Assembly (NCBI GenBank): GCA_021776515.1
Contig: JAJFFS010000011.1
Span: 186,001-250,000, forward strand
DNA from: Robiginitomaculum sp.
GTDB lineage: Bacteria; Pseudomonadota; Alphaproteobacteria; Caulobacterales; Maricaulaceae
Direction of reading: 5' to 3'
Length of the DNA stretch: 64,000 nucleotides
The position numbers were made by a program, and so were the translations under genes. Shown here piece after piece: positions 1 to 9,938 of this stretch. Positions within the stretch are counted from its first letter, which is position 1. Each line of letters opens with the position of its first letter. The notes under the pieces are model-generated. The model ran no database searches, was not told the origin of the DNA, and saw nothing but the letters and a program-made list of their open reading frames with translations.

Positions 1-38
1 GGAGCATAATAAATTCGATAAAACCACAGGGGACCAAA

Positions 39-1295
39 ATGAAACTCAAATCCTTACTGCTTGGCGGCGTTATAGCCCTCACTTTTGGTGCCCTTTCCAC
101 AAGCGCCGATGATGTTGAATATTCTGGCACACCAGGGGTGACGCTGTATTCTTTTCCCAATCAAAGTGGCCGTAGCGTTATTGTTACCCGCGACACCCCA
201 AAGCTTAAAAAGGTGGGATTTGCCGCCAATGCCATGAGCATGAAGGTGTCGGGGGGGCAATGGGAAGTCTGCGAAAACAATCAATATAACGGCACATGCG
301 AAGTTTTTGGTCCCGGCAATCATAACTTTGGTGTTTTTAACTGGGGCAACAAAATTAAATCCGTGCGCCGTGTTCGTTCCGGAACACCAACAATTACACT
401 GTTTGCGCGCCCCAACATGGATGGTGACAAGCATACCTATGCGGGCAATGTTCCTTTTATTAAAAACTTTGCCATCAACGATTTTGCCCATTCGGCAAAA
501 GTTTCCGGCGGCAATTGGGTTGTTTGCGAACACAGTGATGGCAAAGGCAAATGCGAAACCATCCGCCGCAACATCTCCGATTTAAGCGCAATAAACCTGG
601 CTGGTTCTATTTCTTCCCTCTACCGCGCCACCGACTGGCGTAACAACCATTTGGATGGTGGCGATAGCTATGCTGGCGGTGGATATGGGGCTGGCGGCGG
701 CTATGGCAGAGGCGGTTATGATGGCGGTGGGCGCCGGTATGAAGATCGCAATCCTCAGATCACCCTTTTCGAGGGCTATAATTTTACCGGGTCTAAGATG
801 ACTATTGATGTGGAATCATCAAGTTTACTATTTGATGGTTTTTCCAACCGAGCCAGCTCGGTACGCGTAACTGCTGGCGCGTGGGAACTGTGCGATGGTT
901 CTAACTTTACCAAAACCTGCCGCGTGATCGAGCGCAACGAAAACAATCTGGAAACCATCGGCCTGGACAACCTGATCACCTCTTTGCGACCCGTCCGTGG
1001 TGACGATGGCGGTAGCCGTAGAGGCGGCGGCAGGGATGCACGCGGGTTTGAGGGCCAACGGACCGTATTCTTCGCCGAGCCTGTTTTACGCGGTGAACCT
1101 GTGGCCAGTTGCCTCTACCGCAACAGCCAATGCGGCATCGCTGCTGCCAATGCCTTTTGCCGTCAGTCCGGCCTTGGAAATGCGGCGTATTTCGATGAAG
1201 CCCGCAGTTACCGCGCACCTTATATTATAGGGGAGCGCCGGACAGCCAACAAATCGGGTCAACAGCGCCTTATTGACGTCCTTTGCAGACGTTAA
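39..1295 (+). CDS. Secreted protein with beta/gamma-crystallin-like repeats
   Basis: N-terminal signal peptide (MKLKSLLLGGVIALTFGALSTSA). Three repeats of the type 'ITLFxxxNFxGxxxxxx...SxxVxxGxWxxCxxxxFxGxCxV...L..I.SxR', plus a Gly/Tyr-rich linker and a Cys-containing C-terminus. Confidence 0.7.
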   Translation: MKLKSLLLGGVIALTFGALSTSADDVEYSGTPGVTLYSFPNQSGRSVIVTRDTPKLKKVGFAANAMSMKVSGGQWEVCENNQYNGTCEVFGPGNHNFGVFNWGNKIKSVRRVRSGTPTITLFARPNMDGDKHTYAGNVPFIKNFAINDFAHSAKVSGGNWVVCEHSDGKGKCETIRRNISDLSAINLAGSISSLYRATDWRNNHLDGGDSYAGGGYGAGGGYGRGGYDGGGRRYEDRNPQITLFEGYNFTGSKMTIDVESSSLLFDGFSNRASSVRVTAGAWELCDGSNFTKTCRVIERNENNLETIGLDNLITSLRPVRGDDGGSRRGGGRDARGFEGQRTVFFAEPVLRGEPVASCLYRNSQCGIAAANAFCRQSGLGNAAYFDEARSYRAPYIIGERRTANKSGQQRLIDVLCRR

Positions 1296-1353
1296 AGACA
1301 GGGCACTACAAAAACCTACTTGACGACGCGCCAAATTACCATCATTGAGACAC

Positions 1354-1472
1354 CACTCATCAAGACCAGCTGAGGGAAAGGCCCTGTGATGCTGGAGCAA
1401 CCTCTGGATAGCCCCGTGCTGCCCGGAAAGGTGCTAATTCCTCGCCCGCCCCTTGCGGACGACAGATGAGAG
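1354..1472 (+). promoter_or_regulatory. SAM-I (S-box) riboswitch-like leader upstream of metX-metB
   Basis: P1 arms ctcatc(1356-1361)/gatgag(1465-1470); P2 CCAGC(1366-1370)/GCTGG(1391-1395); conserved 'GCAACC' (1397-1402); P3 tctgg/ccgga; 'AAGGTGCTAATTCC' (1428-1441) matching the S-box core; P4 GC-rich hairpin. Sits directly 5' of methionine genes. Confidence 0.85.
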
Positions 1473-1539
1473 GAGAAGGCAACGCCTTCACTTCTTTTTT
1501 GTCGTATCGATGGAATTAGTCCCGCAAAGGACGAAGGCC

Positions 1540-2502
1540 ATGGCGCAAGACACAGAAATGTCACTTAAAAACTTTACGCTGCAATCCGGCGATTGTCTGA
1601 TTGACGATACCGTACGTGGACGCCTTTATGGTGCGCCTGACACACCTCTTATTATTGTTCTGGGCGGTATTTCTGCTTCACGTTTTGTGGCTGACGGGCC
1701 TCAGGGGCAAGCTGGCTGGTGGTCACCATTGGTGCACAAAAACGGCCCAATTGACCTAAACAAATTTCAGGTTCTTGGGCTTGATTATGCGCCGTGTGAG
1801 CACCGGGCAGAACAGTCTGTCTGTATTTCCACTGATGATCAGGCCAAACGGCTCCGTGCCCTGCTTGAACATATGTGTGTCGGCAAGGTGGCCGCCATTA
1901 TCGGTGCCAGTTATGGTGGTATGGTGGCGCTATCTTTTGCTCGCCTGTATCCGCAAAAGGTGGATGAGCTTTGCATCATTAGCGCCGCACACCGGCCTTA
2001 CCCGCTTGGCGTTGCCTGGCGCGGCATTCAGCGGCGCATTGTCCGCATGGCCATGGCGGCAGGCAACCCCGAAGAAGGGCTTGCTCTTGCCCGCGAACTG
2101 GCCATGACAACATATCGTTCTGCGCAAGAATTTTCGGAACGGTTTGACGGCCTGCCGACACAAACAGAGCCGTTGGGTTTTGATGTTTGCGATTATCTGA
2201 ACGCTTGCGGCAAGAAGTTTGCCGGCGTCATGGAGGCGGAACGCTTTTTAACCCTTAGCGAATCCATTGATCTACACCGGGTCGCACCAGAACAGATTTC
2301 AACCCCCGCTTTGCTGATTGCCTCAAGCACCGACCAACTTGTTCCCCCGGCGCAAATGCAGGAACTATGTAACCAGCTTGGCGGACCATCCCGGCTTGTT
2401 ACCTTAAACTCGCCATTTGGCCATGATGCCTTTCTTAAAGAGAGTAAGGCTTTAGGCGCAATACTCAGTCATTTTACCAGGGAAAAACAACATGCCGCCT
2501 GA
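1540..2502 (+). CDS. metX: Homoserine O-acyltransferase (MetX-like alpha/beta hydrolase)
   Basis: Nucleophile elbow GASYGGMVAL, 'LGGISASRFVAD', 'GHDAFL' catalytic C-terminus. The track ORF begins at 1453 inside the riboswitch; ATG 1540 is a more likely start. Confidence 0.8.
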   Translation: MAQDTEMSLKNFTLQSGDCLIDDTVRGRLYGAPDTPLIIVLGGISASRFVADGPQGQAGWWSPLVHKNGPIDLNKFQVLGLDYAPCEHRAEQSVCISTDDQAKRLRALLEHMCVGKVAAIIGASYGGMVALSFARLYPQKVDELCIISAAHRPYPLGVAWRGIQRRIVRMAMAAGNPEEGLALARELAMTTYRSAQEFSERFDGLPTQTEPLGFDVCDYLNACGKKFAGVMEAERFLTLSESIDLHRVAPEQISTPALLIASSTDQLVPPAQMQELCNQLGGPSRLVTLNSPFGHDAFLKESKALGAILSHFTREKQHAA

Positions 2503-3649
2503 ATCCGACAAGAACACAACGCTTTGTGTGACAGCCCAGATCGGTAATGACCCTGCCTTTGGCGCGGTAATACCACCGCTTTATCTTTCCAGCACCTATA
2601 CATTTGCCGCCCTGGATGAGATGGGCACCTATGACTATGGCCGAAGTGGCAACCCGAACCGCGACGCATTGGCAGACACCATAGCCAAGCTGGAAGGAGG
2701 CGCGGGCGGCGTGGTCACTTCTTCTGGTATGGCAGCCATAGATTTGGTGCTTAATCTCCTTGGTCCTGATGAGTTGGTTCTTGCACCCCATGATTGTTAT
2801 GGCGGCACACATCGGCTTTTGAACAGTCGCCAGTCTCAGGGTCGGCTGCGTGTGCTTTTTATCGATCAAGGCGATGCCAGGGCCGTTAAACAGGCCATGG
2901 CGCAAAACCCGGCTTTATTATTTATTGAAACGCCCAGTAACCCGTTAATGCGCGTTGTTGATATAGAGGGGCTTTGTCAGGCAGCACATAAAATGGGCGC
3001 GCTGGTCATGTGCGATAACACATTCCTCTCGCCTGCACGCCAGACCCCGTTGGCGCTGGGTGCTGATTTTGTTGTCCATTCGACCACCAAGTTTCTCAAC
3101 GGCCATAGCGACGTAGTCGGCGGTGTTGCCGTTGCCAAACAGGACGACCACGCAGAACAATTACGTTGGTGGGCCAACTGCACCGGCGTCACTGGCGCTC
3201 CGTTTGACAGCTACCTTACCCTGCGGGGCTTGCGCACCCTGCCCGCCCGCATGGATATTCAGGAAAGCAATGCGCAAAACATTGCCCGGTTTCTGAACCA
3301 GCACCCCTGTGTTTCAAAAGTATATTATCCAGGGCTTTCTTCTGACCCCGGCTATGCGCTGGCTAAAAAACAACAAACCGGCCCGGGGGCCGTGCTTGGT
3401 TTTACCTTAAAGGCTGATCGTGAAGGCGTACGGGCCTTTCTGGCCAACACCTCGCTTTTCCAATTGGCCGAAAGTCTGGGCGGCACAGAAAGTCTGATTT
3501 GCCATCCGGCCAGCATGACCCATCGCGCTATGGACCAAGAGGCGCAGCGCAAAGCAGGTATTACGCAAACCCTGCTGCGCCTCTCGGTGGGTATGGAGCG
3601 ATCCCAGGATCAATTAGCCGCGCTTGCCACCATGTTTGCTGCACTTTAA
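2492..3649 (+). CDS. metB: Cystathionine gamma-synthase / Cys-Met metabolism PLP-dependent enzyme
   Basis: 'VIPPLYLSSTYTF', 'YGRSGNPNRDALADTIAKLEGG', 'VHSTTKFLNGHSDVVGG' PLP-lysine region. Overlaps metX by 11 nt. Confidence 0.88.
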   Translation: MPPESDKNTTLCVTAQIGNDPAFGAVIPPLYLSSTYTFAALDEMGTYDYGRSGNPNRDALADTIAKLEGGAGGVVTSSGMAAIDLVLNLLGPDELVLAPHDCYGGTHRLLNSRQSQGRLRVLFIDQGDARAVKQAMAQNPALLFIETPSNPLMRVVDIEGLCQAAHKMGALVMCDNTFLSPARQTPLALGADFVVHSTTKFLNGHSDVVGGVAVAKQDDHAEQLRWWANCTGVTGAPFDSYLTLRGLRTLPARMDIQESNAQNIARFLNQHPCVSKVYYPGLSSDPGYALAKKQQTGPGAVLGFTLKADREGVRAFLANTSLFQLAESLGGTESLICHPASMTHRAMDQEAQRKAGITQTLLRLSVGMERSQDQLAALATMFAAL

Positions 3650-3660
3650 CGCGCATGAAC

Positions 3661-4347
3661 TTATGACGATGCAGCCTGTTTTTCTTCCAGCATCTGAATT
3701 TTATCATTCAACTGCTGCGCCCCTGAAAAGATCCTTATCGAGACAAAAAGAATGGCCGCAAGAACCGCGCCGGAGAGAAAACGATAAAACAGGGTCAGCG
3801 AAGAATAAAGCACATTATTAGGGTTGTTCTGCACCTCTGTTAGCGCCCAGCCAAACACCTCAAATGAATCGCTTAGCCCTCCACGAAGCGCCTGGTCGGT
3901 CACAAACAAGGCTATATCAAAGTAACTAAAGCCCCCGCTCGCCACAGCCGCACCATCAAAAACAAGCGCCGGGATCCCCGGCATAAGCCAATCCTGACGG
4001 GCAGCAATCAGCGCCAGCAATACCCCCGGCACAACAATTCCGACCATAAAAAGACCAAAGGCATGACCAACAATCGTTTTTGATTTAGACGATGCCGACA
4101 TTTTCAATCTTTTAATGCGTTTGTCGATTGCCGCCTGACGAACCGGCTTTCTGCCCCTTTGGGTTCTTAGTAAATCCTTGCCAGAAAAGTCCCTGATAAC
4201 CCGCAATAACCGCGCTGAAATCATGGCTGCTGCAAGAAAAATCAGTACAATCGCCATCCAGCTATAGATCAACATTGCCGCCTCTGAACGCAGCCATATT
4301 TCAACAAACCCTACCACTTCAAGGAATATTTCACGTCCGTTTTTCAT
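3661..4347 (-). CDS. Hypothetical integral membrane protein
   Basis: 228-aa ORF with several hydrophobic segments. Family not recognised. Confidence 0.6.
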   Translation of the reverse strand: MKNGREIFLEVVGFVEIWLRSEAAMLIYSWMAIVLIFLAAAMISARLLRVIRDFSGKDLLRTQRGRKPVRQAAIDKRIKRLKMSASSKSKTIVGHAFGLFMVGIVVPGVLLALIAARQDWLMPGIPALVFDGAAVASGGFSYFDIALFVTDQALRGGLSDSFEVFGWALTEVQNNPNNVLYSSLTLFYRFLSGAVLAAILFVSIRIFSGAQQLNDKIQMLEEKQAASS

Positions 4348-4490
4348 CGTCTACCTCCCCGGAATAACCCGGTTTAATATTGACCCTACCCTCAAAGGAA
4401 CTGGCCGCACGGTTGCAAAATATTACTCAAAACAAGTGCGGCTTTCTGTATTTTTTTACGTGTGTACAAAGTTTACTCTACCATTAGGGA

Positions 4491-5291
4491 TCATGACGCC
4501 CCCAGCTTCTCCCGTGCACTTTGCAGATCATGCCAGACATCACGCTTGGCCAGCGGCGCGCGCAACAGGAAGGCCGGATGAAAAGTGGGCAGGCTTGGGA
4601 TCGTTTTATCACTGTCCGTACCGTCCTGGTTTTTCACTACATAGTCATGCCATTGCCCCCGCGCACGGGTAATGCCGCTTGTCAGGTTCAGTACGGTCTG
4701 CATGGGGGTGGCCCCTGCAAGAATAATGACCTTGGGGTTTATAAGGGTGATATGACGCTCCAGGAACGGTAAGGTCATAGCCAGCTCATCCGGTGTGGGT
4801 TTGCGGTTCTTCGGCGGACGCCAGTTAAACGCGTTGGTGATATAAATATCGTCTGCACCAAACCCGGCGGCACCCAGCATCCTGTCCAGCAATTGACCCG
4901 ACTGGCCGACAAAGGGCAGACCTTGTGCATCCTCTTCACGCCCCGGCGCTTCGCCTATGATCATCAGTTTCGCACTTTCATTGCCACGGGCAAAAACTGT
5001 ATGCCTTGCCCCCGCCTTCACCGGTCCGGCATCAAAATTTTCCAATGCCGTTTTCAATTCTCCCAGTGTGCCGGTTTTAGCGGCAGCTTCATGAGCGTAT
5101 TTTAAAACCTGCTTTGGTTGCGGCGCAGGCCGGGTCTGCATTTTTTGCTCTGGCGTTATTTTTGAATTTGCTTTTTGTGATTTTCCTGTTTTAGCCCGTT
5201 TTTGTGTTGGGGGCACATCAACCCCGGCAGCTTCCCACCAGCTATTTAGCGCTTCATGGGCGCTTGTCATATCAATCGGGGTATTACCCAT
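4491..5291 (-). CDS. Type-4-like uracil-DNA glycosylase
   Basis: 'MIIGEAPGREEDAQGLPFVGQSGQLLDRML', 'YITNAFNWRPPKNRKPTPDE', 'PTFHPAFLLR'. Probable start is the internal Met at 5291. Confidence 0.88.
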   Translation of the reverse strand: MGNTPIDMTSAHEALNSWWEAAGVDVPPTQKRAKTGKSQKANSKITPEQKMQTRPAPQPKQVLKYAHEAAAKTGTLGELKTALENFDAGPVKAGARHTVFARGNESAKLMIIGEAPGREEDAQGLPFVGQSGQLLDRMLGAAGFGADDIYITNAFNWRPPKNRKPTPDELAMTLPFLERHITLINPKVIILAGATPMQTVLNLTSGITRARGQWHDYVVKNQDGTDSDKTIPSLPTFHPAFLLRAPLAKRDVWHDLQSAREKLGAS

Positions 5292-5430
5292 AGCCTTGCC
5301 TTTCCGGCCCAGCTTAGCGCAACTGGCAAACAATTGCACGGGTTGCGCGCCGCATAACCCATAAAGGTATAGCCCTTGCGTCATGTGTCCGCTAAGAGAA
5401 GAGAAAGAGGCAGCTTACAAGAGGGCTTTT

Positions 5431-7110
5431 ATGAACGACCAGACACAAGAACGCGAGGCCATGGATTTTGATGTGGTGGTTGTCGGGGCTGGCCCTGCGG
5501 GGTTAAGTGCCGCCATCCATTTAAAACAACTGGCGCAAGAGGCCGGGCAGGAATTGTCCGTGGTCGTTTTGGAAAAAGGCTCGGAGGTTGGCGCGCATAT
5601 TCTTTCTGGCGCGGTGTTGGATCCATGCGGACTGAATGAACTGTTTCCCGACTGGGCAGAACGCGGCGCGCCGGTCAAGACCGCCGTCACAAAAGACCGG
5701 TTTATGGTGTTGGGCGAGGCAGGATCGCTTACTCTGCCTAATTTTGTTATGCCACCGATGATCCATAACCATGGTAATTATATTGTCTCGCTAGCCGGTT
5801 TGTGCCGCTGGCTGGCTGAACAAGCCGAAAATATGGGTGTTGAGGTTTATCCCGGCATGGCGGCATCCGAAGTGCTCTATAATGATGACGGCGCGGTGCG
5901 CGGGGTTGTGGCCGGCGTATTTGGCGTTGCCGCCGATGGTTCGCACAAGCCCGATTATCAGCCAGGAATGGAGTTGAATGGCAAATATGTACTGTTTGGT
6001 GAAGGGGCGCGTGGCTCACTATCCAAGCAAGTGATTGCAAAATTTGACCTGGACAAAAACTCTGAACCACAAAAATTTGGCCTGGGCATAAAAGAGCTGT
6101 GGCAGGTGCGCGACGAGGTGTTCAAGCCGGGCCTGGTACAACACACATTTGGCTGGCCCCTGGGCAACGCAACGGGCGGTGGCTCATTCCTTTATCATTT
6201 CGAGGACAACTACGTAGCCCTTGGGATGGTTGTACACCTGAATTATAAAAACCCGTATCTGTCACCTTATGACGAATTTCAGCGCCTGAAAAATCACCCG
6301 ACTATTCGTGATGTTTTAACCGGCGGCAAACGTATCGCCTATGGCGCCCGGGCGCTGACCGAAGGCGGTTTTCAATCTGTGCCGACCCTGACATTCCCCG
6401 GCGGTGCCCTCATCGGGTGCTCTGCGGGTTTTATGAATGTACCACGCATCAAGGGCAGTCATAACGCCATGCGCACTGGCATGATGGCAGCGCAGGCCGC
6501 TTTTGATGCGGTGCAAAGCGGACGATGTGCCGACAAACTGGATGATTATGCAACGGCCTATGAAAACAGCCCTGTTTACCGCGAGTTAAAATTTGTGCGC
6601 AACGCCAAGCCGTTATGGAGCCGCCTTGGCACCTGGGTTGGTGGCATTGCTTTGACGGGCATGGATTTATGGGTGAATACCATTACCGGCGGGTTTTCGT
6701 TTTTCGGTACGCTGAAACATGGTAAAACCGATGCCAAATCACTGGAACCGGCCAGTAAGCACAAACCCATAAATTACCCCAAACCGGATGGCGTGATCAC
6801 CTTTGACAAGCTGACCAGTGTATCTTTTTCGGCCACCAACCATGAAGAGGATCAGCCCGTGCATTTACAACTTGCTGATCCAGACCTGCCGGTGAAAAAT
6901 AATTTGCCATACTTTGCCGGACCAGCACAGCGTTATTGCCCGGCCGGGGTTTATGAGTTTATTTATGATGATGCAGGAGAAAACCCACGCTTCCAGATTA
7001 ATGCCCAAAACTGTGTGCATTGCAAAACCTGCGACATCAAAGATCCTGAGCAGAACATAACCTGGACTTGCCCGGAAGGCGCTGGCGGCCCTAATTATCC
7101 CAACATGTGA
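5431..7110 (+). CDS. Electron-transfer flavoprotein-ubiquinone oxidoreductase
   Basis: N-terminal FAD motif 'VVVGAGPAGLSAAIHL', 'GAHILSGAVLDP', C-terminal 4Fe-4S region 'CVHCKTCDIKDPEQNITWTCPEGAGGPNYPNM'. Confidence 0.95.
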   Translation: MNDQTQEREAMDFDVVVVGAGPAGLSAAIHLKQLAQEAGQELSVVVLEKGSEVGAHILSGAVLDPCGLNELFPDWAERGAPVKTAVTKDRFMVLGEAGSLTLPNFVMPPMIHNHGNYIVSLAGLCRWLAEQAENMGVEVYPGMAASEVLYNDDGAVRGVVAGVFGVAADGSHKPDYQPGMELNGKYVLFGEGARGSLSKQVIAKFDLDKNSEPQKFGLGIKELWQVRDEVFKPGLVQHTFGWPLGNATGGGSFLYHFEDNYVALGMVVHLNYKNPYLSPYDEFQRLKNHPTIRDVLTGGKRIAYGARALTEGGFQSVPTLTFPGGALIGCSAGFMNVPRIKGSHNAMRTGMMAAQAAFDAVQSGRCADKLDDYATAYENSPVYRELKFVRNAKPLWSRLGTWVGGIALTGMDLWVNTITGGFSFFGTLKHGKTDAKSLEPASKHKPINYPKPDGVITFDKLTSVSFSATNHEEDQPVHLQLADPDLPVKNNLPYFAGPAQRYCPAGVYEFIYDDAGENPRFQINAQNCVHCKTCDIKDPEQNITWTCPEGAGGPNYPNM

Positions 7111-7157
7111 TGAGCCAATGACTTGAAATTATAGCGGTTTCGGATATTTTTTATTCC

Positions 7158-8891
7158 ATGACACATCAATCTATCATCCATCGCTGGATAGTGCTGCCTC
7201 TTGTTGGAGGCGCTTTTTTCATCCTTTCTTCCTGCACCACAGGTAATTTGGTGAATGACGGGGCTGCCCGTACCACCGAATCTGCCTATGGCAATTATCT
7301 GGCCGGGCGTTATGCCAGCTCCATGAATGATGTGCGTGCCGCCGCAGAATATTACGCGGCTGCACACAAAAAAGAACCGGAAAACCCGCTATTGCGGCGC
7401 CACGCCTTTTTAAGCGCTCTTCTGGCTGGCAACATCCCCGATAGCGCCGATTACGCCCGCCAGGCAATTGATGCAAAAGCCGAAGCACGCCTGATGCGCC
7501 TTAGCATTGCAGCCTTTTATTTGGGCAATAAACGCTTCGACCATACGCTAGAGGTATTGTCGGATGGAGAATACGGGCCTTTTAATGACGAAGTACGCCA
7601 GCTTTTGCGGGGCTGGGCCGCCTATGGTGATGGCGATGTTGATCAGGCATTGGTGTTCATCGACAGCACCAGTGAATCCCCGGTTTTTTTCCACATTGTG
7701 CAACTAAACAGAGCGTTGATTCTTGATCTTGCCGGACGAGTAGACGAGGCAGAGGCTGCTTATAAAATCGTAACAGACTCGGCGCGCTTAACTGATCGCG
7801 CAGCTTTTTCCTACGGCTTTTTTCTAGAGCGCAGGGGTAAGGAAAAAGACGCGCGAACACAGTATGAAAAAACCCTGTCAGCATTTCCCGATGCCCCCTT
7901 GTCCGGCGCGGCTATGCTTAGACTCAATACAAAACCTTTAGCAAAATTACCCAGACCTTTAATTCGTAATGCCCGTGAGGGGGCCGCAGAAGCGCTTTTT
8001 ATCACGGCACAAATCCTTGCCGCTCAGGCGCATTTTGACAAGGCGCTGGTATATCTGGAAATGGCCCGCTTTATCAATCCGCACCACGATGCAGCATTGC
8101 AATTACTGGCGCGGTTGATGGAGGTGGAAGACCGTCCTGATGATGCACTGGCGATGTTTGCCAGCATTGGACAAAAATCACCCTATCGCCTTGATGCAGA
8201 CCTTAACCGCGCCCATGCCCTTTTTCGGATGAACCGCCGCGATGAAGCAATGGGGCTTTTTCAAAAACTGGCCCTGGCCCACCCTGACGACGAGCGTCTG
8301 GTTGGTGCCTATGCAGATGCCCTACGGTCAACTGAAAATTATGAGACCGCCCTGCCGATTTACCATCGTCTGGTTTCCCAAGCTGCTGATAACGCGGGTT
8401 GGCAAATATATTTTGCCCGGGGAACCGTGCTGGAACGCCTGGGAAAATGGCGCGAGGGTGTTGTTGATTTTCGCAAAGCCTTAACGCTTAACCCGGATCA
8501 GCCGGACGTCCTGAATTATCTGGGCTATACTTATATTGATGCTGGTGAAAACCTTGATGAGGGGTTTGCCTTAATCGAAAAGGCCTTAAGTTTGAGACCT
8601 GAGGCTGGCTATATTGTTGATTCACTGGGGTGGGCGCATTACCGGCTGGGTCATTATGAGCAGGCGGTTCACTATCTTGAGCGTGCCGTGGAGCTGGAGG
8701 CGGGAGAGCCCACCATATCTGACCATTTAGCCGATGCTTATTGGCAAGTCGGACGACACCTTGAGGCCAGGTTTCAATGGAGCCACACCCTTAGTCTGGA
8801 ACCGGACGGTGATATAGACTTTGTCGAGGTCAAGGAAAAGCTGGAGCATGGGCTTGGTAATGACCCCGAAATTGCCGCCATCAAACCTTGA
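7158..8891 (+). CDS. Tetratricopeptide-repeat protein (lipoprotein-like signal)
   Basis: N-terminus 'VLPLVGGAFFILSSC' suggests a lipobox. Multiple TPR motifs, e.g. 'PDVLNYLGYTYIDAGENLDEGFALIEKALSLRPEAGYIVDSLGWAHYRLGHYEQAVHYLERAVEL'. Confidence 0.85.
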   Translation: MTHQSIIHRWIVLPLVGGAFFILSSCTTGNLVNDGAARTTESAYGNYLAGRYASSMNDVRAAAEYYAAAHKKEPENPLLRRHAFLSALLAGNIPDSADYARQAIDAKAEARLMRLSIAAFYLGNKRFDHTLEVLSDGEYGPFNDEVRQLLRGWAAYGDGDVDQALVFIDSTSESPVFFHIVQLNRALILDLAGRVDEAEAAYKIVTDSARLTDRAAFSYGFFLERRGKEKDARTQYEKTLSAFPDAPLSGAAMLRLNTKPLAKLPRPLIRNAREGAAEALFITAQILAAQAHFDKALVYLEMARFINPHHDAALQLLARLMEVEDRPDDALAMFASIGQKSPYRLDADLNRAHALFRMNRRDEAMGLFQKLALAHPDDERLVGAYADALRSTENYETALPIYHRLVSQAADNAGWQIYFARGTVLERLGKWREGVVDFRKALTLNPDQPDVLNYLGYTYIDAGENLDEGFALIEKALSLRPEAGYIVDSLGWAHYRLGHYEQAVHYLERAVELEAGEPTISDHLADAYWQVGRHLEARFQWSHTLSLEPDGDIDFVEVKEKLEHGLGNDPEIAAIKP

Positions 8892-9781
8892 GTGCGTTTG
8901 TCGAATTCGCACCGGCCAAGATTAACCTTGGCCTGAGCGTTGGCGTGCCGGATGTAGATGGTTATCACCCGCTGGGCAGTTTGGTGGTGTTTGCCAGTGT
9001 CGGTGATCGCCTTTCTTTTAATCCTGCACCTGATCTTGTTTTGCGTTGCAACGGGCCGTTTGGAGAAAACCTGGGTTCCGGGCCAGATAATCTGGTTTTA
9101 CGTGCCGCCCGTGCTTTGCAATCTGCAACGGGTACAACCAGCGGCGCACACATTACCCTGCACAAAACCCTGCCTGTTGCATCAGGCATTGGTGGGGGTT
9201 CAGCCGATGCAGCGGCCAGCTTGCGTGGTCTAAACCAAATGTGGAATTGTGGGTTAAAAGCACGCCAACTGGAAAACATTGGCGCCGATATTGGTGCGGA
9301 TATTCCGGTCTGTGTGCAAAGTCGAGCCCGGTATATGCGCGGTCGCGGCGAAATACTGGAAGATGTTTCGGGCTGGCCAGCGCTGGATGCCGTGCTGATT
9401 AATCCCGGGATTTCTGTCGCTACAAAGGATGTGTTCGCTCGTTTTGATCAATTAGGTCTGGGAGCCGCGTTAACCGATGCTGCTTTTGTGCCCGCAAGTC
9501 ATAAAAACGATGCGCTCATACAACTTGAAAGCCTGACCAATGATCTGACCATTGCCGCGTGCGAGGAGGTCTCTGTCATTGGTGAGCTTCTTGGAGAGTT
9601 GGCAAAACACCCAAAGACACACCTGGCCCGCCTTTGCGGCTCCGGCGCCACGTGTATGGCGCTGACGACTTCGGCACAAGAGGCCACAGATCTGGCGGCA
9701 GAATTAAGGCTACACCACCCGCAATACTGGATCCGCCCTGTAACGCTGGGCATTTCCTCCAGGGCACAAGCGCCCAGTTAA
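8888..9781 (+). CDS. ispE: 4-diphosphocytidyl-2-C-methyl-D-erythritol kinase
   Basis: 'APAKINLGLSVG..DGYHPLGSLVVF', GHMP motif 'LPVASGIGGGSADAAASLR', 'LCGSGATCMAL'. TTG start overlaps the upstream TGA. Confidence 0.92.
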   Translation: MSAFVEFAPAKINLGLSVGVPDVDGYHPLGSLVVFASVGDRLSFNPAPDLVLRCNGPFGENLGSGPDNLVLRAARALQSATGTTSGAHITLHKTLPVASGIGGGSADAAASLRGLNQMWNCGLKARQLENIGADIGADIPVCVQSRARYMRGRGEILEDVSGWPALDAVLINPGISVATKDVFARFDQLGLGAALTDAAFVPASHKNDALIQLESLTNDLTIAACEEVSVIGELLGELAKHPKTHLARLCGSGATCMALTTSAQEATDLAAELRLHHPQYWIRPVTLGISSRAQAPS

Positions 9782-9938
9782 CAAGGAAAAAGGCCACACT
9801 CAGAGTCTTTGAGCTTTGAAGCCCGAGAACCCTAGATTGGTCGTTATCTTAGTGTTAGGAATGCCAAAATACAGCTATACACTGTGTGGGAACACCCTCA
9901 ACGAACAAACACTTTTTCTCGGCGGCTCCAAAACCTAT

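Noticed and set aside
4404-4442. GCCGCAC...GTGCGGC inverted repeat followed by a T-rich run
   Set aside because: 25-nt loop and wrong orientation for the flanking minus-strand genes. Not a convincing terminator.
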